A stretch of 64,000 nt of DNA from Blastomonas sp. Lineage in GTDB: Bacteria > Pseudomonadota > Alphaproteobacteria > Sphingomonadales > Sphingomonadaceae. The notes under the pieces are model-generated. The model did not search any database, had not been told where the DNA came from, and saw only the letters and a list, made by a program, of their open reading frames with translations. The stretch is from positions 34,840 through 98,839 of the forward strand of contig NZ_JAUCZC010000016.1 of NCBI RefSeq assembly GCF_030373265.1. The letters are read 5' to 3'. Shown here one piece after another: positions 1 to 8,602 of this stretch (position 1 is its first letter; each line of letters opens with the position of its first letter). A program made the translations under genes and the position numbers.

Positions 1-1
1 C

Positions 2-499
2 GAACTGATCATCAACAAGCGCGAAGTCGAAACCACGGTCACCGTCAAGGACCGCGAGATTATCGCTCTGGGCGGACTGCTCGACGACAATGAACGCCGC
101 ACGATCCAGAAGATTCCGTTCCTGGGCGATATTCCGATCATCGGTGAACTGTTCAAGTCGCGTGGCAAGGAACGCACCAAGACCAACCTGATGGTGTTCA
201 TCCGCCCAACGATCCTGCGCACCGCAGAAGATGCGCAGGCAATCGCTGCGCGGCGTTACAATTATGTGCGCGCGGCGCAGATCGAGTTTAACCCCAAAAG
301 CGAACCCTCGCTCGACGCGATTGTGCGCGATTATATGGGGGCAAACATTCCGGTCGCTCCGCCTGCAGGGCCGAACGATCTGGTCGTATCGCCGCGCGCG
401 ATGCCGAACAGCGCGCCGCTCGACAGCATGACACTGCCGCCGAGCCAGCCTGCGCAGCGATCAGGCCAGATGCCGCCCTTGCCGGGAGAACAGCCATGA
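2..499 (+). CDS. gspD: Type II secretion secretin GspD (C-terminal part)
   Basis: This is the last 165 residues of the outer-membrane secretin, which forms the exit channel of type II secretion. The frame is open from the window edge and stops with TGA at 497-499. It shows the end of the secretin homology domain: the VKDREIIALGGLL strand, the block KIPFLGDIPIIGELF and the closing FIRPTIL strand. A Pro/Ala-rich tail of about 70 residues follows. The N0-N3 periplasmic domains lie outside the window. The stop overlaps the gspE start (ATGA), so gspD heads a translationally coupled gspDEFGH set here. Confidence 0.93.
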   Translation, partial: ELIINKREVETTVTVKDREIIALGGLLDDNERRTIQKIPFLGDIPIIGELFKSRGKERTKTNLMVFIRPTILRTAEDAQAIAARRYNYVRAAQIEFNPKSEPSLDAIVRDYMGANIPVAPPAGPNDLVVSPRAMPNSAPLDSMTLPPSQPAQRSGQMPPLPGEQP

Positions 500-2085
500 A
501 GATCCGCAAAGGCGACGCTCCCATGGAAGAGGCCGCTAGCGAAGGGCCCGGCTCTGCGCTCGACCTGTCGGTTGATCGCACCCTGTCGCGGATGATGCTC
601 GACATCCCCTATGGCTTTGCCCGCGACAATGGCGTGGTGATGCTGGGCGAGGCCGAGGGGCGGCTCAAGGTCGCTTTGCGCGAAGGCGCGGACCCGATCA
701 CTTTGCTCGAGGTGCGGCGCTATCTCGCGATGCCGTTCGATGTCGAGATCGCCCCGGTGGCGCAGTTCGAACGCTATCTGTCGGATCATTATGCGGTCGA
801 GGGCAATGCAGCGGCGATGGCGAGCTCGATGAACATCGATGGCGGCGATCTCGAGATGCTGGCAAGCGACCTGCCCAGCGCCGAGGATCTGCTCGACAGC
901 GCCGATGATGCGCCCGCGATCCGGCTGATCAACGGCGTGATCGCCGAGGCCGCGCGCCAGGGCGTGTCTGACATCCATATCGAGCCTTATGAAACCGGGC
1001 TGGTCATCCGCATGCGCATGGATGGCGTGCTGCAGGAAAAGCTGCGGATGCCGCCCAATGTCGCGCCGGTGATCGTCAGCCGGATCAAGGTGATGGCGCG
1101 GCTCGACATCGCCGAGCGCCGCGTGCCGCAGGATGGCCGCATCGGTCTGACGATCGGCGGCAAATTGCTCGACGTCCGCGTCTCGACCTTGCCCAGTCGC
1201 GCGGGCGAGCGCGTCGTTCTGCGCCTGCTCGACAAGGAAAACGCCAATATGGATCTGGGGCTGCTGGGCATGAGTCCGCGCACCCACAAGATCCTCGCCG
1301 AGGCGCTGTCCGAACCCAATGGCATCGTGCTGGTCACCGGTCCCACTGGATCGGGCAAGACGACGACGCTCTATTCGTGCCTCAAGCAATTGAACGATGG
1401 CTCGCGCAACATGCTGACCGTCGAGGACCCGGTCGAATATGCGATCGAAGGCGTCGGCCAGACCCAGGTCAATCCCAAGGTCGGGCTCACCTTTGCCGCA
1501 GGGCTGCGCGCGATCCTGCGCCAGGATCCCGACGTGGTGATGATCGGCGAAATCCGCGATCACGAGACCGCCGAGATCGCGGTGCAGGCTTCGCTGACCG
1601 GACATCTGGTGCTCTCGACCGTCCACACCAACGATGCGATCGGCGCGATCACCCGGATGCGCGACATGAAGATCGAGCCGTTCCTGCTCGCCTCGACCTT
1701 GCGTGCGGTCGTTGCGCAGCGGCTGGTGCGGCGGCTGTGCCCCGACTGCCGCGAGCCGGTGCAGGCCGATGGCTCGCTCGCCTCGCTGCTCGGCTTCGAC
1801 AAGGGCACCGTGGTCTATCGCCCGGTCGGCTGCGATTCGTGCAACCACACCGGCTTCCAGGGACGCATCGGCGTGTTCGAGGCGGTGCGCGTCGACGAAA
1901 CGATCCGCCGGCTGATAAACGACGGCGGCGACGAGGCGATCATCTCGCGGCATGCCTTCCTCAACGCGCCCAACCTCGGCTCGGCGGCGCGCGAACTCGT
2001 CCGCACCGGGCAGACCACCGCGGAAGAGGCGATCCGGATTTCAAGGCGCGAGGCTGAACCGGTGCCCGAAACGGCCAATGGCTGA
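496..2085 (+). CDS. gspE: Type II secretion ATPase GspE
   Basis: Cytoplasmic hexameric ATPase that powers assembly of the type II pseudopilus. The 529-residue protein has an N-terminal T2SSE domain (about 30-130). The ATPase core follows, with Walker A GPTGSGKTTT near residue 280, an Asp box, the Walker B region DVVMIGEIRD and the His box TGHLVLSTVHTND. The four-cysteine metal-binding element (CPDC near 415, CDSC near 446) is present, as in GspE/PilB. The start ATG overlaps the gspD stop, and the 3' end overlaps gspF by 8 bp. Length and motifs are normal, so the enzyme looks intact. Confidence 0.96.
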   Translation: MKIRKGDAPMEEAASEGPGSALDLSVDRTLSRMMLDIPYGFARDNGVVMLGEAEGRLKVALREGADPITLLEVRRYLAMPFDVEIAPVAQFERYLSDHYAVEGNAAAMASSMNIDGGDLEMLASDLPSAEDLLDSADDAPAIRLINGVIAEAARQGVSDIHIEPYETGLVIRMRMDGVLQEKLRMPPNVAPVIVSRIKVMARLDIAERRVPQDGRIGLTIGGKLLDVRVSTLPSRAGERVVLRLLDKENANMDLGLLGMSPRTHKILAEALSEPNGIVLVTGPTGSGKTTTLYSCLKQLNDGSRNMLTVEDPVEYAIEGVGQTQVNPKVGLTFAAGLRAILRQDPDVVMIGEIRDHETAEIAVQASLTGHLVLSTVHTNDAIGAITRMRDMKIEPFLLASTLRAVVAQRLVRRLCPDCREPVQADGSLASLLGFDKGTVVYRPVGCDSCNHTGFQGRIGVFEAVRVDETIRRLINDGGDEAIISRHAFLNAPNLGSAARELVRTGQTTAEEAIRISRREAEPVPETANG

Positions 2086-3283
2086 CTTTGCCTATAAGGT
2101 GATCGATGCGGCCGGGCGCGAACGGCAGGGGCGGATTAGCGCGCCTTCCGATGCGCAGGCGCGCGCAGCGTTGATCCGCAAGGCGTTCCACATCGTCACC
2201 GTATCGCCAGCGCCGCCGCGCAAAGCGTTGCTGTCGCAGCGCACCGCGCGATTGAGCCCCAAGCAGCTCACCCTGTTCACCCGGCAGATGTCGTCGCTGA
2301 TGTCCGTCAGCCCGCTCGAGGAAGCGCTGCGCACGATCAGCCGCCAGACCGAAAAGGCCAACGCCCGCGATGTGCTGATCAACGTTCACGCAGGCGTGAT
2401 GGAGGGCCAGTCGCTTGCTGAATCGATGGCGCGCGAGGCACGCAGCTTTCCGCCGCTGTATCGCGCAATGATCAGCGCGGGCGAAAGCTCGGGCTCGCTG
2501 CCGGTGATCACCGAGCGGCTGGCGGCCTTGCTCGAGCAGCAGGCCGAGGTGCGCGGCAAGATCATCGGGGCGCTGGCCTATCCGATCATCCTGACGCTGG
2601 TCGCCTTCGGCGTGGTCGCAGGCCTGATGATCTCGGTGGTCCCGCGGGTGGTCGAGCAGTTCGACAATGCCCAGACCCAGCTGCCGCTGATCACGCGGAT
2701 CGTCATCGGGCTTTCCGATTTTCTCAGTACCTGGTGGTGGGCGCTTGCCATCGCGCTGGTGCTGGCGGGCATCGCCTTCTGGCGCGCGATGAAGGTGCCC
2801 AAATTCAAATACCGCTTCGACGGCATGCTGCTCAGGCTGCCGCTGATCGGACGGCTGATCCGCGACCTGAACGCGGCCAAGCTGGCGCGCACGCTGGCCA
2901 CGATGGTGCACAGCCGCCTGCCGCTGCTCGAGGGCATGAAGCTGACCACCCGCACCGTGCGCAATGCGGTGCTGCGCGAGGCGCTCGAAGAAGCGGTCGA
3001 ATCGATCCGTTCGGGCGGGTCCTTGTCGGGCGCGCTCCGCAATGCGGGGACGTTTCCGCCGCTTCTGGTGTATCTTGTTGCCAGCGGCGAAAGCGCCGGC
3101 CAGCTCGACACGATGCTCGAGCGCGCCGCCGAGTATCTGGAGCGCGAGTTCCAGAATTTCACCTCCACCGCGATGGCGCTGCTCGAGCCGGCGATCATCG
3201 TGGTGATGGGCGGGGTGGTCGCACTGATCATCCTGTCGATCCTGCTGCCGATTCTGCAGCTTCAGAACCTGACTGGCTTATGA
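2078..3283 (+). CDS. gspF: Type II secretion inner-membrane platform protein GspF
   Basis: Polytopic inner-membrane platform protein that couples the GspE ATPase to pseudopilin assembly. The ATG at 2078 gives 401 residues beginning MADFAYKV, the usual GspF N-terminus. Two repeated T2SSF cytoplasmic domains are visible, each followed by hydrophobic segments: around residues 165-190 and 215-235, and the C-terminal segment ending in ILLPILQLQNL. The motif pair FTRQMSSLMSVSPLEEAL and LARTLATMVHSRLPLLEGM marks the two copies. The start lies inside gspE, and the stop lies just before the gspG ribosome-binding site. Confidence 0.95.
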   Translation: MADFAYKVIDAAGRERQGRISAPSDAQARAALIRKAFHIVTVSPAPPRKALLSQRTARLSPKQLTLFTRQMSSLMSVSPLEEALRTISRQTEKANARDVLINVHAGVMEGQSLAESMAREARSFPPLYRAMISAGESSGSLPVITERLAALLEQQAEVRGKIIGALAYPIILTLVAFGVVAGLMISVVPRVVEQFDNAQTQLPLITRIVIGLSDFLSTWWWALAIALVLAGIAFWRAMKVPKFKYRFDGMLLRLPLIGRLIRDLNAAKLARTLATMVHSRLPLLEGMKLTTRTVRNAVLREALEEAVESIRSGGSLSGALRNAGTFPPLLVYLVASGESAGQLDTMLERAAEYLEREFQNFTSTAMALLEPAIIVVMGGVVALIILSILLPILQLQNLTGL

Positions 3284-3291
3284 GGAATATC

Positions 3292-3762
3292 ATGTTGAAC
3301 TTTCGATCCGCGCTGCTGAAGCGCCTCTCGCCCAAGGCACGCAAGCGTGCCAATGGCTTCACCCTCGTCGAACTGATGGTGGTGATCTTCATCATCGGTC
3401 TGCTCGCGACCGTGGTCGTGATCAATGTGCTGCCCAGCCAGGACCGCGCGATGACCGAAAAGGCGCGCAGCGACATTGCGACCTTGAGCCAGGCGCTCGA
3501 GATGTACCGGCTCGACAATCTTGCCTATCCGGGGTCGGCAGAGGGCTTGAACGCGCTGATGACCCCACCTCCCACGCTGACGCAGCCCGGCCGCTATCGC
3601 AGCGGTGGCTATATCAAGCAGCTGCCGCAGGATCCGTGGGGCCGCCCGTACCAGTACACCAGCCCCGGCACCACCGGCGCGTTCGACCTCTATTCGCTGG
3701 GCGCCGACGGCGCACCGGGCGGCGAGAACGAGAATGCGGATATCACCGCCAATGGGGGGTGA
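3292..3762 (+). CDS. gspG: Major pseudopilin GspG
   Basis: Main subunit of the type II secretion pseudopilus. The protein has 156 residues and a basic leader, then the prepilin peptidase site G/FTLVELMVVIFIIG and the single N-terminal helix. The C-terminal half carries the GspG hallmarks DPWGRPYQY and the calcium-site region DLYSLGADG. I chose ATG 3292 because GAGGA at 3282-3286 stands 5 nt upstream. ATG 3280, which overlaps the gspF stop, is an in-frame alternative adding MRNI. Prepilin peptidase (GspO) is not in the window. Confidence 0.95.
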   Translation: MLNFRSALLKRLSPKARKRANGFTLVELMVVIFIIGLLATVVVINVLPSQDRAMTEKARSDIATLSQALEMYRLDNLAYPGSAEGLNALMTPPPTLTQPGRYRSGGYIKQLPQDPWGRPYQYTSPGTTGAFDLYSLGADGAPGGENENADITANGG

Positions 3763-3769
3763 GACGCTT

Positions 3770-3930
3770 AAATCCTCCCCCAGCTTGCTGGGGGAGGGGG
3801 ACCGTTCGCGCAGCGAATGGTGGAGGGGAAGCGGGATCGTACCGATGAAAAAGACGTGCGCCTCGCTTCCCCTCCACCCCGCCGCTGCGCGGCGCAGTCC
3901 CCCACCCCGAGACAAGCTCGGGGAGGATTT
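3770..3930. repeat. Long palindromic element at the gspG/gspH border
   Basis: A 161-bp imperfect palindrome. Its outer arms AAATCCTCCCC (3770-3780) and GGGGAGGATTT (3920-3930) are exact inverted copies. Inner arms GGTGGAGGGGAAGC and GCTTCCCCTCCACC also pair, and each half carries its own small GC-rich hairpins. It resembles the element at 5621-5757, sharing for example GGGGGACCG and GGTGGAGGGG. It starts 8 bp after gspG stops and runs 86 bp into the gspH frame, so its right half is read as protein. The transcript could fold into a long stem covering the gspH start. Confidence 0.85.
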
Positions 3931-4417
3931 GAGCAACGGCTTCACGCTGATCGAACTGATGGTGGTGCTGTTCATCGTCGGGCTGGTCGCGGGCGCTGTG
4001 ATGCTGTCCATCCCTGGCGACAGCTCGGCGCTTTCCGAAGATGCCGATCGCTTTGCCGCCCGCGTCGCCGCAGCGCGCGACGAGGCGGTGGTGAGCGCGC
4101 GGCCGATCGCGGTGTGGATCGCGCCATCGGGCTACGGCTTCGATGCGCGGCAGGACCGGCAATGGGTTCCCTTGAACGCGCGGACGCTGGCCAACCGGGA
4201 CTGGAAGCCGGGGACTATCGCCCGGATCGAAGGCGAGGCTGCACAATCCGTTGAACCGCCGGGCACCGATCCTGCCGCTGCAGCACCGACACGCGCGCGC
4301 TTCTGGTTCGACAGCACCGGACTGCCCAATGCGCCGGTGACGGTGTTGCTGTCGCGCGGCGCCAACAGCGACCGGATCATCATCAGCGCCACGGGGGAGG
4401 TGGGCCGCCCCCGGTGA
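3845..4417 (+). CDS. gspH: Minor pseudopilin GspH with a repeat-derived leader
   Basis: Minor pseudopilin placed at the pseudopilus tip. The body is typical: prepilin site G/FTLIELMVVLFIVG, then a GspH/FimT-like domain ending in VTVLLSRGAN and a short tail. The leader is unusual. From ATG 3845 it has 32 residues before the cleavage point, where pseudopilins usually have about 5-15. Residues after MKKT up to about 29 are encoded by the right arm of the palindrome at 3770-3930. No better ATG exists; TTG at 3929 lies only about 1 nt from a GGAGGA and would leave a 4-residue leader. Whether the long leader is processed is unknown. Confidence 0.85.
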   Translation: MKKTCASLPLHPAAARRSPPPRDKLGEDLSNGFTLIELMVVLFIVGLVAGAVMLSIPGDSSALSEDADRFAARVAAARDEAVVSARPIAVWIAPSGYGFDARQDRQWVPLNARTLANRDWKPGTIARIEGEAAQSVEPPGTDPAAAAPTRARFWFDSTGLPNAPVTVLLSRGANSDRIIISATGEVGRPR

Positions 4418-4431
4418 GCGTCCCCGCTCGG

Positions 4432-5598
4432 TTACCGCCAGCGCAGATTGCCGCGCGTCAGCTGGTCGAGCTTGGTCACCCCCATCAGCTTCATGCCGCG
4501 CTCGATTTCCCCGCGCAGGTTGGCCAAAGTCCGCTCGACCCCGCGCTGGCCCCCGGCGGCGAGCGCGTAGAGATACAGACGCCCGCCCGAACACGCCTTG
4601 GCGCCGACGCTGAGCGCTTTCAGCACATGCGTGCCCCGCGTGATGCCGCCATCGCAGATCACCTCGATCCTGTCGCCGACCGCATCGACGATCTCGGCGA
4701 GCTGGTCGAACGGTGCGCGGCTGCCGTCGAGCTGCCGTCCGCCATGGTTCGACACCATGATCGCGGTCGCGCCGATCGCGACCGCGCGGCGCGCATCCTC
4801 GACGCTCATGATCCCTTTCAGGCAGAACGGGCCGTCCCACGCCTTGCGGATCTCCTCGGCCATCGCCCAGTCCATCTGCTGGTCGAGCATGGTGTTGAAA
4901 TAGTCCGCCACCGAAATCGCCGCGTTGGTGCCCGCCGCGATATGGCTTTCCAGATTGGGCAGCGAGAAGCGCTCGCGGCCCATGTAATTGAACGACCAGC
5001 CGGGATGGGTAGCAAAGCTCATCGCCGATCCCGGGGTGAGCCGCGGCGGAGAGGTGAAGCCGGTGTGCAAACACCGCTCGCGCTTGCCCGAGACGATGGT
5101 ATCGACCGTCAGCGCCAGCGCATCGAACTTCGCGTCCTTGGCCGCCTGGATCAGCGCGGCGTTCAAGCCCTTGTCCTTGTGGACATAGAGCTGGAACAGT
5201 TTGGGGCTGGCGATGCTGTCGCCGATCTCGGCAAGGCTGACCGTGGCGAGCGAGGAGATGCCGAAGAAGGTGTTGAACTTTTCCGCCGCCGCACCGACCG
5301 CCTTCTCGCCGCGCCAATGGAACAGCCGCTGCAAGGCTGTCGGTGACAGGAACAACGGCATATCGATCTTGCGGCCCATCAGCGTGGTCGTCATGTCGAT
5401 ATCTGCGACCCCTGCGAGCACATTGGGGACGAGGTCGCACTCTTCATACGCCGTGGTGTTGCGGTTGCGGGTCACCTCGTCATCGGCAGCGCCATCGATA
5501 TAGTGGAACACCGGATAGGGCAGCTTCTTGCGTGCCAGCTCGCGAAAGTCATCGACCGTGTGGCAATCGGCCAGCCGCCGGACCGGAAAACGTCGCAT
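4432..5598 (-). CDS. lldD: FMN-dependent L-lactate dehydrogenase / alpha-hydroxy acid oxidase
   Basis: Flavoenzyme of the LldD/glycolate oxidase family, which oxidises L-lactate or a related 2-hydroxy acid, usually at the inner membrane. The 388-residue protein has the family landmarks in order: HYIDGAADDEVT (substrate-contact Tyr), SPTALQRLFHWRGE, FQLYVHKD, LTVDT...RER, the FMN-contacting Lys in LKGI, and the catalytic SNHGGRQLDG (His and Arg). The phosphate loop reads DGGITRGTHVLKAL. A common GRP(F/Y)LYGLA segment appears here as GGRLYLYALA, a mild departure. It converges on gspH with 14 bp between them. The exact substrate cannot be read from sequence. Confidence 0.86.
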   Translation of the reverse strand: MRRFPVRRLADCHTVDDFRELARKKLPYPVFHYIDGAADDEVTRNRNTTAYEECDLVPNVLAGVADIDMTTTLMGRKIDMPLFLSPTALQRLFHWRGEKAVGAAAEKFNTFFGISSLATVSLAEIGDSIASPKLFQLYVHKDKGLNAALIQAAKDAKFDALALTVDTIVSGKRERCLHTGFTSPPRLTPGSAMSFATHPGWSFNYMGRERFSLPNLESHIAAGTNAAISVADYFNTMLDQQMDWAMAEEIRKAWDGPFCLKGIMSVEDARRAVAIGATAIMVSNHGGRQLDGSRAPFDQLAEIVDAVGDRIEVICDGGITRGTHVLKALSVGAKACSGGRLYLYALAAGGQRGVERTLANLRGEIERGMKLMGVTKLDQLTRGNLRWR

Positions 5599-5620
5599 AG
5601 ATTTCTGCCCCCAACTGTCG

Positions 5621-5757
5621 GATCCTCCCCGGAACGGGGAGGGGGACCGCGAAGCGGTGGAGGGGCAGCCGAATTGCGCATCCCATCGGACACATCATCC
5701 GGACGCTTCCCCTCCGTCTCGCCTGCGGCGAGCCACCTCCCCTAAAGGGAGAGGAGT
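5621..5757. repeat. Palindromic CCCCTCCCC-type intergenic element
   Basis: Intergenic element of about 137 bp between the lactate dehydrogenase start and the next leftward gene. The left part starts GATCCTCCCC and has hairpins GGAACGGGG and ACCGCGAAGCGGT. The right part mirrors it with CCCCTCC, CGCCTGCGGCG and GGGAGAGGA. It shares the GGGGGACCG and GGTGGAGGGG blocks with the element at 3770-3930, so the two belong to one family. It probably folds as an RNA or DNA hairpin and could act as a terminator for leftward transcription. Confidence 0.75.
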
Positions 5758-5767
5758 TTGAAGCAAG

Positions 5768-6295
5768 TCACTTCATGCTCGAAGGCTCGGGTGCGGACGG
5801 ATACTTGCAGCCGCGCTGATGGCCGATCCCCTTGAGGAAGCTGCGCCGCACGACGCCCGCATAAACCGCGGCGTTATAACGGCGCTCCTGTGCCGCCGCT
5901 CCCGAGATTTCGCGAATGACCCGGCGGAAGGGGATGATCGAATTGACGATCAGACCGCCGACCCTGCCGGCTGTATCCTTGCGCTTGTCATCGCGGGTCT
6001 GCTCATAGCGCACGTCGAGGTCTTCGCCGAGCACTGCGTCCATGTCACCGATCGCGCTGCGGATCTGAGCGCACGTCTTGATCCCGACCAGCGAATAGGG
6101 CTTGTCCTGAATGGCGATCAGATTTTGCGGGATGTCCTTCTTGTCGATCCCGATATCCTCGACCGGCTGGGTGACGACATCTTCGGCCACCTGCTCGGTC
6201 GAGCGCGGTCCATTCGACCCTGGGTTCTGCGCGGCGGCGGGAAGTGCACTCGCGGCAAAGGCAAGGCTGGCGAGAACGGTGGCGGTGCGGTGCAT
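5768..6295 (-). CDS. Secreted protein of unknown function
   Basis: I do not recognise a named family. The 175-residue product has a clear Sec signal peptide (basic MHR, a hydrophobic Ala-rich core, AAA-Q cleavage near residue 22). The mature part is hydrophilic, with one hydrophobic stretch (GGLIVNSIIPFRRVIREI, about 115-132) and two cysteines (near 80 and 163) that could form a disulfide. It lies 77 bp downstream of the zinc metallopeptidase on the same strand, so co-transcription is possible. Likely periplasmic. Confidence 0.7.
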   Translation of the reverse strand: MHRTATVLASLAFAASALPAAAQNPGSNGPRSTEQVAEDVVTQPVEDIGIDKKDIPQNLIAIQDKPYSLVGIKTCAQIRSAIGDMDAVLGEDLDVRYEQTRDDKRKDTAGRVGGLIVNSIIPFRRVIREISGAAAQERRYNAAVYAGVVRRSFLKGIGHQRGCKYPSAPEPSSMK

Positions 6296-6372
6296 GATGG
6301 TTTCCCCGGTTATGGCGTCAGTTAAGCGCCTTTGTTGCGCTTACGCACGACTGTGCCAAACGATGCGTCCGA

Positions 6373-7260
6373 TCACAAACGTGTCGCGCTGAAAGTATCG
6401 CATTGCGCCGGGTCGCCGGTGCTCAACCCCTTCTTCAACCACGCCATGCGCTGGGCAGAGGTGCCATGGGTGAAGCTTTCGGGGACCGGCCTGCGGCCTG
6501 CAGCCTTTTGCAGCGTATCATCTCCGATGGCGCTGGCGGCGGTCAGGCCCTCCTCGATATCGCCCGGTTCCATGCGGTTCTTGTTGCGCGCCGCCCAGAC
6601 CCCGGCATAGCAATCCGCCTCAAGCTCCATCCGCACCTGCAACTGGTTGCCTTCGGCCTGGCTGGCGGTGCTTTGCGCGCGGCGCACATTGGCAGAGCGC
6701 CCCGTGATCGTCTGGATATGGTGGCCGACCTCGTGCGCGATGACATAAGCCTGAGCGAAATCGCCTGCGGCGCCGAAGCGCGTGGCGAGTTCGTCGAAGA
6801 AGCTGGTGTCGAGATAAATTCCGTTATCGGCGGGGCAGTAGAACGGCCCCATCGCGCTTTGTGCCGCGCCGCATCCCGACTGGCCATTGCGGTCATAGAA
6901 AGTCAGGGTGGCAGGCTGATAGGCCTGACCCTGTTCCTGGAACAGCGCCCCCCAGGTGTCTTCGGTGCTGGCAAGCACCTGGCAGCTGAACTTGCTTTTC
7001 TCATCGACCGCGCAGCTTTGCGCCGCGTTCTGGCCGCCGGCTGCCCCAGGTCCTTGAGTCTGCACCGGCGCACCACCGGTCATCCCGCCCCCCTGGATCA
7101 GTTCCATCGGATTGATGCCGAAAACCAAGGCTGCGATGCCCAGGATAAGGATGGTGCCGATCCCCATCTTGCCGCCGCCGATCGGCAGGCGAGAGCCGCC
7201 GCCCCTGCCGCCGCGCTGATCCGAAACATTGTCTGAGGTGCGATAGTCGTCGAGCTTCAT
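6373..7260 (-). CDS. Neutral zinc metallopeptidase (YpfJ family)
   Basis: Membrane-anchored putative zinc protease of the YpfJ/KPN_02809 family. A Gly-rich N-terminus precedes one transmembrane segment (about 30-50, ILILGIAALVFGINPM). The peptidase domain carries the zinc motif HEVGHH, with the ELEADCYAG block supplying the third ligand region, and the C-terminal FTHGTSAQRMAWLKKG that is typical of the family. ATG 7260 (MKLDDYRTSDNV) matches the usual family start; ATG 7272 is in frame 12 nt upstream but has AGGG directly against it. Its substrate is not known. Confidence 0.88.
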   Translation of the reverse strand: MKLDDYRTSDNVSDQRGGRGGGSRLPIGGGKMGIGTILILGIAALVFGINPMELIQGGGMTGGAPVQTQGPGAAGGQNAAQSCAVDEKSKFSCQVLASTEDTWGALFQEQGQAYQPATLTFYDRNGQSGCGAAQSAMGPFYCPADNGIYLDTSFFDELATRFGAAGDFAQAYVIAHEVGHHIQTITGRSANVRRAQSTASQAEGNQLQVRMELEADCYAGVWAARNKNRMEPGDIEEGLTAASAIGDDTLQKAAGRRPVPESFTHGTSAQRMAWLKKGLSTGDPAQCDTFSATRL

Positions 7261-7413
7261 GCGCTGCGTCATCCCTGTAGCGAACAGTGCCTGTCTACCA
7301 CCGGCAGCGTGCGATGGGCATCACCCATTTTTGCAGCAATTGCGTTATTGTGCGCTGCGGCATAGAGTCACGTCCAAAGCGTGCAATGGCACGCCAACAG
7401 ACGAGGACGTAAC

Positions 7414-8568
7414 ATGCCGGGCTCTCAAGATGCGCTGGATACCCAGTCCGCAGCCGTTCCGCTGCCGGAAACCGTGGCCTTGGTGCTGCAGGGCGGCGGC
7501 GCGCTCGGTTCCTATCAGGCAGGCGTGTTCAGCGAACTCGTGCGACAGAACGTGCGGATCGACTGGGTCGCCGGGATATCGATCGGTGCGATCAACTCGG
7601 CGATTATTGCCGGCAACGAGCCCGATATGGCCTGCACACGGCTGCGCGAATTCTGGGAGCTGGTGACGTCGGGCACCGTCGATTTCATGCTCGGCGATGC
7701 GGACTACTGGCGCGAGGTGAACCACTATGCCGGAGCGGCGATGGCCGCGACGGTCGGCGTTCCGGGCTTCTATCGCCCGCATCTGCTGCCGCCCTTCTTC
7801 GCCTGGCCGGGCACGCCCGCGGCGGTCAGCATGTACGATACCACCCCGATGATCGAGACGCTCAACCGCTTCATCGACTGGGACCGCCTGAACAACGGCC
7901 CGATGCGGTTTTCGGTCGGCGCGGTGAACGTGGAATCGGGCAATTTCTATTACTTCGACACGCAGGACCCCCACGGCCCGCAGGTTATCGACGCGCGCCA
8001 TATCATGGCCTCGGGCGCGCTGCCTCCCGGGTTTGCGCCGATAGAAATCAACGGCAAGCATTACTGGGACGGCGGCCTCGTCAGCAACACGCCGCTGGCC
8101 TATGTGCTCGACAACCAGACCAGCGATATGCTGGCCTTCCAGGTCGATCTGTTCCCGGCACGTGGCGAGCTTCCCACCAAGTTTGCCGATGTGATGAGCC
8201 GCGAAAAGGACATCCGCTATTCCAGCCGCACCCGGCAGGTGACCGATTATTATCTCAAGCTGCGCAAGGAGCACGAGGCGCTGCGCAACGTTCTGGCGAT
8301 GCTGCCGCCAGACATGCGGACCGACCCCGATGTCGAGCGCATGCGCGCACTGGTGGAGGACAATGCAGTCAACATCGTCCACCTGATCTACAATGTACAA
8401 AGATGGGAAAGCGGGATGCGCGATTTCGAGTTTTCGCGCGCCACCATGGACATGCACTGGGACCAGGGCATCGAGGCGGTGCAGGCGGTGATGAAACGCG
8501 GCGACCTGCTGGCGCAGAACATCATGAACGGCAAGACGGCCGCCTTCGATCTGGCGCCGCACAGCTGA
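7414..8568 (+). CDS. Patatin-like phospholipase with DUF3734 tail
   Basis: Serine hydrolase of the patatin family. The oxyanion loop LQGGGALGSYQAG precedes the nucleophile elbow GISIG (Ser56). The dyad aspartate is in DGGLVSNTP (Asp219), so both catalytic residues are present. The C-terminal part (about 255-384: YSSRTRQVTDYYLKL...NIVHLIYN) matches the DUF3734 extension often joined to this domain. ATG 7414 is chosen because GAGGA at 7403-7407 is 6 nt away; GTG 7381 is an unlikely upstream alternative. No signal peptide is seen, so it is probably cytoplasmic. The lipid substrate is unknown. Confidence 0.9.
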   Translation: MPGSQDALDTQSAAVPLPETVALVLQGGGALGSYQAGVFSELVRQNVRIDWVAGISIGAINSAIIAGNEPDMACTRLREFWELVTSGTVDFMLGDADYWREVNHYAGAAMAATVGVPGFYRPHLLPPFFAWPGTPAAVSMYDTTPMIETLNRFIDWDRLNNGPMRFSVGAVNVESGNFYYFDTQDPHGPQVIDARHIMASGALPPGFAPIEINGKHYWDGGLVSNTPLAYVLDNQTSDMLAFQVDLFPARGELPTKFADVMSREKDIRYSSRTRQVTDYYLKLRKEHEALRNVLAMLPPDMRTDPDVERMRALVEDNAVNIVHLIYNVQRWESGMRDFEFSRATMDMHWDQGIEAVQAVMKRGDLLAQNIMNGKTAAFDLAPHS

Positions 8569-8602
8569 TCAGGCTGGCCACCACGAGGCACGGAGAGTGA
8601 GC

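Noticed and set aside
331..1953. Long open frame on the minus strand opposite gspE (540 codons)
   Set aside because: It lies entirely opposite gspE, is rich in His, Arg and Asp as typical GC-rich antisense frames are, and has no motif, while gspE has a full set of ATPase motifs.
3761..3930. Frameshift or pseudogene at gspH
   Set aside because: The gspH frame is open from ATG 3845 through the conserved pseudopilin body; the oddity is a repeat-encoded leader, not a broken frame.
7381..7413. Upstream GTG start for the patatin-like gene
   Set aside because: ATG 7414 has a good GAGGA ribosome-binding site 6 nt away; the 11 added residues look unrelated to the family.
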